From contig JAOWCC010001634.1 of assembly GCA_030867875.1 (NCBI GenBank), forward strand, positions 33,995,867 through 34,059,866: a stretch of DNA of 64,000 nucleotides. Direction: 5' to 3'. Within the stretch, counting starts at the first letter, position 1, and each line of letters begins with the position of its first letter. This DNA comes from Actinernus sp. WN-2022. Its lineage: Eukaryota > Cnidaria > Anthozoa > Actiniaria > Actinernidae. The translations under genes were made by a program, and so were the position numbers. The notes below the pieces were generated by a model. It was given only the letters and a program-made list of their open reading frames with translations. It was not told the DNA's origin and made no database searches. Shown in pieces: positions 25,301 through 37,300 of the stretch.

Positions 25301-28300
25301 TGCCGTTTGTGTGTGAACAGGACTCTATGAACACACGAACTACAAAATAAACTTGGTAGAGAATCGGTCCGCATACATGGCGAAAGGTTCTGCTTGTTTC
25401 ACGTTTTAACGAGTAGTCTGTTTTATTAAACTCTGCCGTTTGTGTGTGAGCTTGCAGGATTATATAAACAGACGAACTACAAAATAAACTTAGTCGAGAA
25501 TCGGCCCGCATATACGGCGAAAGGTTCTGCTTGTTTCACGTGTTAACAAGTTGTCTGTTTTATTAAACTCTGCCGTTTGTGTGTGAGCATGCATGATTCT
25601 ATAAACAGACGAACTACAACATAAACTTATTCGAGAATCGGCCCTTACATATACACGGCGAAAGGTTCTGCTTGTTTCACGTTTTGACGAGTGGAATGTT
25701 TTATTAAACTGTCGTTTGTGTGTGAACAAGTTCTATGAACGGACGAACTACAAAATAAAGTTTCTGGAGAATCGGCCCCCAAGTTGATCAGTTACATCCA
25801 TTCATGTTGGCTAAGAATCCACGAGCGTTGAGAGCTTAGATGTCAATCATATGTCACTTAGCAGCAGGTAGGCGCGAGCACTATTTCTCTTGAATTCTCT
25901 TAGACTTTTTCATAAAATGCCACAAATTACTGCATTTTTCGCCCCACTTCTCAGTTTTTAATCCATATTCTGAGCGGCATATGGAGTCAGTTGCTAGTCG
26001 CCTCTACCCCCCTCTGCTCACGATTAGTTCCACTATGACGGGTGTTTTCCATCACTTTGTGCAGATAGCGAATTCTAGCACTAAATCTTTTGGTGTGGTT
26101 GATACTTTGAGCACACCCAATGTTTCTCTTGTGTGCGAAATAACGAAGATAGTCAATTAGAGTATCGTTCACATAAGATATGTTATGACCCTATAGAAAT
26201 CCTTACTACGATGGCAAGCTGGGAGTTTTTCTTATCAAAGCGGCTCTACGATTCAGCATCTTCAGTGCGCAACGAAAAACGCGCGATCTCGCTATTCGTA
26301 AATCAGTGCTTGATAAAGTGTTGGCTAAACGGTAACCGTGTCACTGCTTTGTGGGACACTGGGGCGCAAATGTCGTTAATATCGGAAACGTTTCTCGAAA
26401 AGATCTAAACTTTGAAGAGCTAAAAGGAATACCGATCGTCGCTCATACGCTAGATGGAACTGCATTAAAATACAGTGGGTGGGTAGAGATTGCAGTGAAA
26501 TTCGAGGGCGATACTAGTGAACATTTAATACCATTTATGGTCATAAAATCGAATGTTTGCCCTATGGTCATTGGATATAACGTGATTAAACAAATCAACA
26601 AGGGTGGCATCGGACCAACATCGACTCCGCAACGTAACTAGTCCCTTTCTCGTAGGAAATGCAGATCTTCACGCTCTTTGAAACCCTTGGTTTGTTTGCC
26701 GTATTACGTGCCGTATTACTTGCGCTAAAAGAAATGTAAAAGAATAAGAATAAAAAGGAAAAAAATAAAAACTGGAGCTCTCCAGAACCTCTCTAGGGAC
26801 CACTTCCACCTTTTCCTTCCTTCTCCTTTCATCCCTAGAGAGGTTTTTCCTTTTTTTATTTTCGTTTTTGCCGGGCCCGGCGTTTCAGCTTCTGACCACA
26901 TTTGGTTCTCACACAGGTAGATCTTCTACTCTGGCCGCTGATTTTCTACTGTATTTTTTTACTGTTTTTTTTCTTTGGTATTACTTCTACTATACGCTTT
27001 GCTCTGCCACATCGACAGACGCGCTACGATTTGTGTGGAGCGGGAGGCTTTTTACTCCACACAAACCGGTCTACCACATGTCCCCCGTCAGACTTGAACC
27101 CTAAGCTCAAGAGGCCTCCCTTTCTCTTGAGCCCAGCGCCAAACCGTTGGACCACATGTGCTAGACGAAAGATTCGGCAGTAAAAATTATATTTATGTCA
27201 ATGCCTATGACATATGCTAATTAGCGGCGGATGCAATTAGCCCGTGACAAGTCAAAATTTACATACGAAGTAGACATACGAATTAATTTATTTTGCGAAG
27301 TTGAAATAAAACCCACGCGGGTTTCTCTCATAGGAAATATCGATTTTTATCCCACGAGACTGCCAAGTTTTGACCGCATCTCTTTCCGAATCTCGGCCCG
27401 AATTTGTTCCACGCTTTTTTCACCCTGGACCAAAGCTATATGCCGAATTTCAACCCTCATAGCCTCATATTTATCTGCTTCGGCAAGTATGAGAGTGAAC
27501 TCAGAGTCAGACACTTTCTCATGACGCAAGGCTTTTGACACAAGGTCACGAAGTGTATTCACTTTCGCTCTCGCCAACATAGCGGTTTTCTCATGCTTAG
27601 AAACTTTGATTCCAAGCTTTTTAGCCCCAACAGCTGTAGAGGCTGAAATTAACCCACAGAGCCCGCCAACAACACCGAGTGGTAGGCCAACCACAACACC
27701 AAAGCCGGAGAGAGCAACTGCTAAGCCTGAGCACGATAGAAGCACACTCAGGCTACCTATGGACACAGCGATCCCATGAACGATTCCCTGCGCACGGGCA
27801 TACTTTTTACGCACACCCTCATAGTGTTTTTCTTGAGCTTCAATGCCCGCAAGCGTCTCACACACCTTTCGGCGTCCGACACTCTGGTGATTCAGACCAT
27901 CAACGACCAACGACGATCCTTTACTGGACTACTTCTCCTCTTTGTGGATCCATACACCAATGGTACCCGGGACAGCGAGGCATTTGTCAATCCAGGTATC
28001 ACAAAGGTCGAGGTAGACGTCAATGAAATTCCAAACAGCCTCTTTTCAGGAGGTATGCTACCACCAGACTACTGGAAGGCTGCCAAGGGATGGTTTGCTC
28101 CACAACTGAAAGGACAATCAATAGCCATGACCTTCGCCAAGTTCTACAACAACAGATTCGCCATTCTTGTTGACTGTCGCACAGCAGGGGATCCAGCTGT
28201 CCACGGCGATGGCTTGGTCCAAATGAGGGGTGGAAGCTTCATCCGCCTTCGTGTGCATAGGAGTGGAGGCAGTGGGACTGTAAACATGCACATATTTGTG

Positions 28301-31300
28301 CTGGCTGATGCCCAACTCACAGTATTGGAGCCTTCGCTAATATAGAATATTAGTAGCGAAGCTACGATGGATGCCCTAGTAGAACAAATCCCATTCAATG
28401 CCCTGATTGTGGGGCCCACAAACTGTGGAAAAACGGCCTTTCTTGTGGAGCAGCTTCGTGGTGCATTTCGTGGCAAGTTCGACTACATAGTATTGATCTG
28501 TCCCACGTATGCCCACAATAAAACCTATCGTGGATTTGCCCATCGAGACCCCCACTTCTTTGTCATATCGCCCCCACAGAATGCCATCAACGCCGCACTG
28601 CATGTTTGTGCCACCTTTTGGGCAGCGACCAATACCATACTGATACTCGACTGGTCTTTTCTGCTCGCCACATTGGTATTTCTGTTTGGGTTCTCTCCCA
28701 ACAATTGACGAGCATATGCAAACCCGTCCGCGAAAATGTAGCCCTGGTTGTGGCCTTTCATACGGCGTCAGCTCTGGATGCCAAGGTCCTCTTTGAGGAC
28801 TACGGTGGAGGGTTGGAGGTGGATGAGAAAAAGATGTTGACCTCGGAGCTCAAGGCCCACAAGTTTGCTCGCATATGCTTCTGTCTCCGACATCCTTTTG
28901 CAGTAGTATTAGAGCTGCCCGCACCCGCAGTATACTGCGCATACAATGGAGGACGAAATAGCTGCCCTACTAGGTGAGGATGTAACAGGTCCACCAGCCA
29001 AGTCAGAGGCAACCAATTCGGATGCTGAAACATCAAATGATCATCGGGAAGCACTTGAAATTTTAGCTGCGACGGGTACCACAAAGGAATATCTAGGGGA
29101 AAATTTCTCTCTAGGAGACATTTATAGACTACCCGAGAAAGACGTAGAGATGTTACATAGAATGTACCAGGCCGTTCTAGCTCAGCAAATAACAGAGTGT
29201 CTAGTCAATGGTGTGATGCGTCTAGCAACCCGTGCAGTCGCGTACATAGTTACTCTAGACGATCAACAAGCACTTCTTAAGGACCTACGAGAAGACCACC
29301 TAGTCCACAACGAGATATCTGCTGCGGCCGGCTTGTTGTCTCTTAAAGCAGGTCGCTTAGTGGCCCTAGCTAGTGCTTCGTTCCATCTAGCTAACCACGT
29401 AGTTGTTCCTGATTGCGTAGCAATCACATCAAGCGATCAACCTATTAAAGACCTACAGTCAACTGCTATATCAAAGCAAGATGGAGGAACAGATGGATCG
29501 GATCACTGCAGACCCTCGGAAGACTGCGCCTGAGAAAAAACAAAAGGTAAAAGATCCCAAGCGCGTCGCTGCTGGAATAGCACTGGCAGCAAGCAACCGT
29601 CGTGCTAGAGCGGCATTGAATCGCGAGTTGGATCGCGAAGGTGAGGATGGCTCCACTGATGAATCCAACAATCGTCGGGACGACAGAAGCTTGACCAGCA
29701 GGTTGTATGAGAACATGTCTGTCAACACCACACTTGCTGCCATTGGTGTAGGCGCGACACTGGTGGGGCTGTACTATCAATATGAGAAGAACACGCAACG
29801 CCTCCAGAACTGTCGTAGCAAATCGTCCTCCGGAAATAGCGAAAGCTATAGTAGTACGACACCACGTGCTCCAAAAAAATGCCCAGCGCCCACAGCGCAC
29901 GTGGTGCCTGTCATGGAGTAGATGGTGCACCATTTGAAGTCTAGAACCATAGGTCATATGCTATCAACGATATACGATAATGGTAGAGAACAAGTTGATG
30001 CAAACAGTAACAGACGCTGCTATATTATCTGGACTCGCTGCGGGCATTGGGTTCATCGCAAGAAAGGTGGACAAGGAGTCCATGCTTAGCGATCCTTCGG
30101 CTTCCGTCTTGAATTACGTGAAGTGGACGGCTGTATTGGCTGGTAGCATTGCCTCCAAGAAATACCTCGAGGACCAAAAGCTAATTCCACAGAGTGTGTA
30201 GCAAAGCTACGATGGCTACCATAGCTATGATAATAGGAGGAGCAATTTTGAACGCGACGGCCTTCGTAGGTGGCAGCTATCTCGCACGGGCAATCTCTGG
30301 TATGGGCCCAGATGTGCTAGCCATAGAGCGAAAAAGACACGACGAGGCTCTTGAGAAGTACCAGGCAGACTGGGCTGCTTTCCAGCAGCATCGCGAAAAG
30401 TTAGCTGACTGGGTCCAAGAACAGGAACGTCTACAGCACCATGCTTCTGAGGATCTCAACAATACGGACCGTGCTCTTGTGCTATACAATACTGTACACG
30501 TGGGACTACACCGCATACCCGCACTGCACGAACCTAGTTTCTCCGACTACTATCGGCCATCAAGTGCACAGAAGACAGGTGAGTTGGTCTATGTAGGTGG
30601 TGGAATGCTCGCTATTGGCTATGCTGCTAGTCAATGGCTGTAGATTTAGCTTTGCTTTTTAAAAACAAGCTTTTTTCTGCTTGTTGAAGCTTTGATCACA
30701 TGTTAATGACAACGACAATGACCAGCAAGTTGAGTCGTAAACTCAGTCTACAGTACTACAGCCCTCAAGGCTACTGGAAAGGTCTCGCTGCGATTGGACA
30801 TCTTGCCACCGCAGCTGGCGTCTCCGAAGATATTGATCGGATGTGGCTGGAAAAACAAGCTATATGGCAGATCTATTTGCCTGCTCCTTGGTACGTACCA
30901 CGACCTAAATTTGATGTCTCTTCGCCAAACGAGGTTCACCAAGCCGATCTGCTCTTTCTTCCGCATGACAGGGTCCGTTCGGGACAAACATGGAAGCTAT
31001 ATAAATATGCACTTACAGTTGTTGACTCCAGGTACAAAGAAGCCGAGCCATTGACCACTAAGGAGGCTAAAGAGGTGGCTGCGGCTTTCGAGCGAATCTA
31101 CAAGCGAAGTCCACTGACATGGCCGAAGCTGCTTTAGATCGATCCAGGACGTGAATTCATGGGTGCTGTTTCCCCACTGCTTGCCAAACATGGAGTTTCT
31201 GTGAGACGTGGACGTGTGGATGACCACCGGGATCAAGCGATTGTTGAGCGCTTTAATCGGACGCTGTCTGAAAGGCTATTTGGACACCAATATGCTCAAG

Positions 31301-34300
31301 AAATGTTGCTCCCTGAGGGTCAGAGGTCAGTTGAGTGGGTAGTTCGTTTACCTAGTGTCATCAAAGCTTTGAACAACGAAGTTACCCGTTTGACGGGAAA
31401 ACAACCAGCCTTAGCAGTTGCCAAAGAGGAAATCGAATCAAAGCCGGCAGAGCCTGCACACTCTGGGCGTCCAATTGGTCTCAAAGAGCAAATGCTTCCC
31501 CCTAGTGTCAGTGTTCGATATCTCTACGCATCTGGTGAGCTGGAAGGTGGCCGCCGTCGTGCAACTGATTCTGTGTGGTCTCTAGATATATACCAGCCAG
31601 GACGTGTTGTTATCAAGCTGGATGGGCCAGTCCTTTACTATTTACGACACCACAGCCAGCGACGCAACGAGTAGAAGTCGTCCCAGCGACGCAAGTGCCA
31701 CTGCGTGGTTTCGTCCGCGAAGAACTCCTCGTTGTACCCCCTGACACAGATCTGCCGCCAAATAGTGTTCTCTAGTTGTCCCGACAGTGGCACTGCTCCT
31801 CTTCTTACGTTGCACTCGAGACAAGTCAGCCTAACATTGTCACAAGTATGACCCTTGGAGTTATCCAGCCGATCAACTGAGAACTGTCGTGGGTCTCTTG
31901 GGGCATAAATCCAGAGCAGTTCTATGTTACACGCAGCGCAACAGTTATTTTGGACTTTCTTGAGCTGTAGTATGTTATCGACTTTTAAGTCGAATCCTTG
32001 GAATGTCTTGGCTCGATCCCGGCGCTTGTAGACCATGAGCTTCCTACAAATGATTTTGCGGATCTGCACGAGGTCCTTGGACCAATCCAAGGGATGTGTC
32101 AGAACGACAGCAACAGGCGGACAAACGACGCGCTCAAGCTGGCGCATATATTCCACTCTGGACACGGCGAGGTAGGCAAGATTGGACCACTCAAGATAGT
32201 CGTCAATGATCCACACTTTTTTAGGGTCATAGATTGTGAGACCCTGGCTGGAATGGACTGTTATAGCATAACCAAAGCGCCAGTCGAGAGACGCGGTTCC
32301 TGCTGCGTCGATGGTGACATCTACGATGTCGTTGAGGACGAGCTTTTCTCTCTTGTCGGTACCTGGGATAGCTACCATGACATTTTGCTTCCGACTGTCT
32401 TTGGGGTGATAGAGAAGAGGAACGGGGATATCTGGAAAGCACTCCTTGTGTCGCTGGAACAAAAGCTTCTGTACTTGGTCTCGAACCTTCTGACGACTGG
32501 TCAATATGAGGTCACGTGGTCTCCAAGCTTCGACAAACTGATCCCATCCAAGACATCTTGGTAGAGAGCGACGCATTTACTGACATTGGACTTTGTTGGT
32601 TTGGAGGCGGATGCGCTTTTTTTTAGCTTTGAGTTCGTCATCTTTTGCCCTGTAGTCGTTCTCGATCTCTTCGTGGTAGTTGGCTTGTTTTTTTTTCAAC
32701 CAATTGTGAGGCAATTCACCTACGATTGGTGGGGGTTGGCCTTGATCACCACAACAGACGACTTGGACACCTCTTTGGTTGAGCCAACCCAGAAACATCT
32801 CTAGGATGGGGCGAGGCACGGTACAAACCTCATCCCAGATAACGACTCTTGGTACATATTCAGTCTGTCCCAACCGATCGGGTGTCCATTCTTTGTCTGC
32901 TATTTGGGGGCCGATTGTGGTGGATCCTGGGTGATGAAGGGGGTCGCCAATTTTTCGAGCAACAAACACGATCTCCTCTGCTTCCACTTCGTTTCCATCG
33001 GAATCGAGCTCTGGAACCATATTGGAGTCTATTGCTAAGATAACTTCCTGGCCAGCCCCCCAATCCTTTTCTGCCTTCCAAACCTCGATTGACTTCCCGC
33101 TATATTTGGGCAAAGCCTGGAGAGTGCGAAGACCCTCTTCTGTCGCTTTAGCTCTTTTGACACCACAATACCGAAAGAAACTATGGTAGGTTTGGGCATG
33201 TACCCCTCTAGAACGCATCTCTTTGGCTAAACGATGGGTTGGAGTGAATACAATAGGATCTCTCGTCCGAAAGAGCTCAATTGCTCTTGTGGTTTTGCCA
33301 CTACGTCCACCACCATTAAGATAGCTCAATTGGTACCGTGACAATGAATCGGCGTAGCATGGTGAGGTGCTAGATGGTAGTTCTTTTTGTTGGCTTTCAT
33401 ACTCTAGCTGGCTTGGGAAGGAAGGCTGCATGGTCCTGTGGCATATATAGCTGCTCATTTTTGTCGCGCCATTGAGCTGGAGCTACTATGGGAAGATATG
33501 GCTCCCCGAGCGAGCAGGATACGCATATCTCTTCACCACAGATGCACATCTTGGGAGCTATATATGCTGGAACTCCCTCCAGTTTGCAAAGCGTAGTCAA
33601 GAATCCTTTGTCTACAAGAAAGGCGAGAAGCGGTGTTGGGGCCCAGCCATTCTCTGCAAAATGCTTCCCAAACCAGGATGGAATAACAGGGTGGCAGGTG
33701 GGAGCAAAGGCCTACTCCTGGATCTCGGCAAATCCGGTTCCAATGTCACTGGGAAGTGGGCCATTTATGCTAACTCGAGTCATACGATGAGTTGGATGGC
33801 CGAACCGTTTGAAGTACGGCTTTGTCTCGCCTTCTCCTCGAAAGCTAGCTGGATAGCAGGCCTTCATGTCGATGTTGATGATGTATCTGGTGTCATAGTC
33901 CATCGAGTTCCAGAGCCCACCGTGGCCATGTTCCACACAAGCCTTTTGGATGTCTTCGAGAAAGTCGGTTAGGGTTGGCTTCCAACCATTCTTTTCTTTT
34001 GCGATGACACTTGCGGCGTGGTTCTCACCGAAGACCAGATCAGCAAGAGACTCGTCACCCAAGGTTTGACAGACTCTTTGGAGTCTCTCGTGGGTTTCCT
34101 GCGTCCTGTAAGTGCGGCCGTCATGGAGCACGAATTGGTTGACGTTGAGTCGCCTTCCTTTGGAACTGCCACCCAGCAACCAGACTGCTTTTGGTTCGTT
34201 CCAAGTTGCTTGTCGAATGGCTTCCCACACATCACCCTCGTATATATGGACGTTACGAGACTGTGGGAAACGTAGGTCCTTGGACCAGGCGTGGCCATTG

Positions 34301-37300
34301 TAGACGATTAGTTCTACGAGGCCACGCTTGCACTGATGTTTACCACTATTGTAGACATCCTCGCCAGCAATGTCTCGCAAGATTATAGCCCGTACAAGAA
34401 TTTTCTCCAGTTCAGCCACATCATTGACCGTGGCACCAGTTTGATGGACTCGTTCTTCCCACTCCTGTATCTTCTGGCGCCTTATGGGGGTTAGCCCCTG
34501 ACCTCTCAAGGAACCTTCAAAGTGCTCCATCACTCTCTGTGCGACACAATTAAGATCTCCATTGCGCATTGGGACCAAGTTTGCAGGATTTGGGTCTCTG
34601 ATGGGGTAGAGTCCATAGACAACAGCAGTGACGGGATATGCGTTCTGGTAGAACAACTTGTCGATGCCAGTTATTGCGCCTGGATTTGTGTCCTGAGATA
34701 TCTCGACGATGCCATACCCCTTCTTCCTCTTGGCGTGAACTGGGTCAAACTTGTCTTCGACGATCCAATAACTCTGGCCATCGTAAATGTGCTCTCTAAG
34801 AAACTTTATTTTCAGGATGAACTCACCCTCTGGAAGGGCTGCGAGGAGCCGTGTCGCCCTCTCGCCTGTCATACGGACATCCAAAGCCAATCGTCCAGCC
34901 CTCGCTTCAATACCATCGACAATCTCGATATCGCCAACGTCAAGTGGGTCCTCTGCTTCCACCCTCCATGTAGAGAAGACAGCAGTGGCGCCATCAACCT
35001 CGAACTCATCTTTAGCATCATTCAAGAGTTCCACCCACTGTTCAGCTGGAAGCCTTATGGAAGGAGGAACCTGGATGTCCAGGTCGATAAATGGCGGCAA
35101 CCGAGGGAGATGTCTCTCGATGTCTTCCGGAATTGGTTCGTCATACTCTGCAAGCATCTCGTCGATCAAATCATCCATAGTAGCCATGACGGATGGGTAT
35201 ACCTTATACGAGCAGATCTCTAATAGGGGGTCAAATTGCGAGAAATTGCGAGAAGCTCACCCATCACCAATTGAAACTGCTGCTTTGCTCTTCTCTCAAT
35301 AGATATGTGCCTAAGCTCACCCATCACCAATCGAAACTGCTGCTTTCCTCTTCTCTCAATAGATATGTGCCTCTGCCGGATTTTATCTCGGCCACATGCT
35401 CGACACCACTGTATGTCACTCTGAACACCATCTCCGCAAGACTTGCAGGGTACTGGGAGTGGACGACCTTTTCGGAGCCTTGCGAGATGGACTTTACAAT
35501 AAGTTCCGCAGCAGCTCTTTCCACAAATGGTTGTCCGGCCAACGGTTAGCCAAGCACACAAGTTGTAACCTTTCATATCGCAACGTGATTACCTCAGGTA
35601 TACCTACCACACGGACATTTCTAAATGGAGGTCACTTTCGGACACAAAGTGATGGAAAACACCCGTCATAGTGGAACTAATCGTGAGCAGAGGGGGGGTA
35701 GAGGCGACTAGCAACTGACTCCATATGCCGCTCAGAATATGGACTAAAAATTGAGAAGTGGGGCGAAAAATGCAGTAATTTGTGGCATTTTATGAAAAAG
35801 TCTAAGAGAATTCAAGAGAAATAGCGCTCGCGCCTACCTGCTGTTCACTTGCAGCCTTTCGCTTGAGTAACTCCAGGTAGTCCTTTGTCTGACCTGTCAA
35901 ATAATTGTTTTGTTTAACATGCGATAAATATTCATTGACCCGAGAAAACTCGGGTGTCGCATGACATGTCCATTGTTTACTTACTTCCCATTTTAGACCG
36001 AACACGTTTTGTCGTGAATACTAGGTGATTGATAGGGAACCACTGCCATGTCTGTCCAGGTTTGAGCCGGCTGGCATTAGAAATGAGGGAGATACATGTA
36101 TGGGCATGTACTATAAATCATGTGACCAATGACATCATTGCCACTAAGTGATTTGCGGGAACCCAATACCATGTCTGTCCAAGTTTGAACTGTCTGGCAT
36201 TAGAAATGAGGGTGACATGGGCATGTACTTATAATCACGTGACCGATGATGTCATATTTACATCATCACCACTAAGTGCATGATAGAGACCCTAGCTGCA
36301 TGCACTACCATGTCTGTGCAGTTGCTGGTCCCTGTTTTGTTTAATGAGGAAAAGCACAATGTATTTCTAGTTAACCTAAAAACACAACATTCATCGGCAT
36401 CATCACAAGCAAGCTCTCTAAGCCCTGTAAGTACTGATTCATAATACTACAAATTGTATTCATACCTAATGCAGTAATTCCAGCAAATGCAGAATGTATG
36501 AAGGCTTTCACCAGTGTTATCCTTCTACTGCTTAGTTCTATGAGTAACATCAAACCAAGTAGGACACACAGCTCTGCCCTAAAGATTACGATAACAAATG
36601 CTGAGGTCCATATGAACTGGCCATGCTGCTTGAGTAACCAGTGGTGCAAGGCCAGGAGAACTGTGAGAGAAGGTACTCTTACATGAATATGTAAAATGTG
36701 TACATACAGTATCTACATTCTAGTCAGGTCCATATACATTATTTTGTACAGTACACAGCCCCGACATTGTAACTTGAATATTTTTATTATAATGTTTTTT
36801 ATATTACATGTTATGTCTATTTTTTAGATAAGTTAGAAATTTTTATCAGTCATTAGTATAGCAAAGAGTTTTCTATTTTCTATTTCATTTTCTATATTAT
36901 ATTTTGTGCTTTTATTAGATTAGTTAGGTTTTTATAACTTTTTTAAACTTCAGATTGTTACTATTTTAATTATTGTAAAGCGCTTCGAACAGTTTGGATA
37001 AGCGCTATGTGTGTTATTATTATTATTACCCAAGGTCATGTTGAGTTCTACTTTTAAGTGGTAAACTTGCTATTCACTCCAGGTAATTATGTAATCAGAA
37101 GAAATAATTATTTTTCTTAGGATATATTAGAATAGCCAGCTTTCGATATATGCTTCACTTGTCATGTACAAAGGTTTCAGTATGAGGCTCTGGAGTAAAT
37201 TAAATTAATTATGTTCTTGGAGAAAAGAACAAATTTTATTTACACTGGAACCTTTGTGCATGACAGGGAAATGAAGCATACATGTATATGTTGCAGTTGA

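Larger units (their letters stand above)
26642..27346. other. Non-coding left arm of the Polinton
   Basis: No convincing gene is seen. It holds two perfect hairpins and a tRNA-like sequence (separate entries), plus a pyrimidine-rich stretch. Open frames here overlap the hairpins and have no recognised motif. Confidence 0.6.
25860..35844. mobile_element. Degenerate Maverick/Polinton (adintovirus-like) element
   Basis: The 9,985 bp element has 202 bp terminal inverted repeats and a perfect 6 bp target duplication TCACTT, as expected for Polintons. It carries the family's signature genes: hexon-like capsid protein, packaging ATPase, retrovirus-type integrase and family-B DNA polymerase. Genes run rightward from 27911 to 31674 and leftward from 35576 to 31638, converging with a 37 bp overlap. 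Intact relatives are usually 15-20 kb. Here the capsid N-terminus, the polymerase motifs B and C and part of the ATPase are deleted, and no penton protein or maturation protease was found. Stops interrupt the integrase, polymerase and helicase. It is a fossil of a virus-like element, not a functional one. It lies in an ALG12 intron. Confidence 0.93.

Noticed and set aside
25293..25729. Two 72-79 codon antisense frames with similar products
   Set aside because: They simply follow the tandem repeat units; similarity comes from the repeat, not from a gene family.
27776..27910. N-terminal extension of the capsid frame
   Set aside because: It is antisense to a better supported protein frame and has no capsid-like pattern; the capsid fragment starts near 27911.
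32227..32804. Several open frames on the + strand opposite the helicase and polymerase (also 33472-33972 and 34522-35223)
   Set aside because: They are antisense shadows of the motif-bearing - strand frames.
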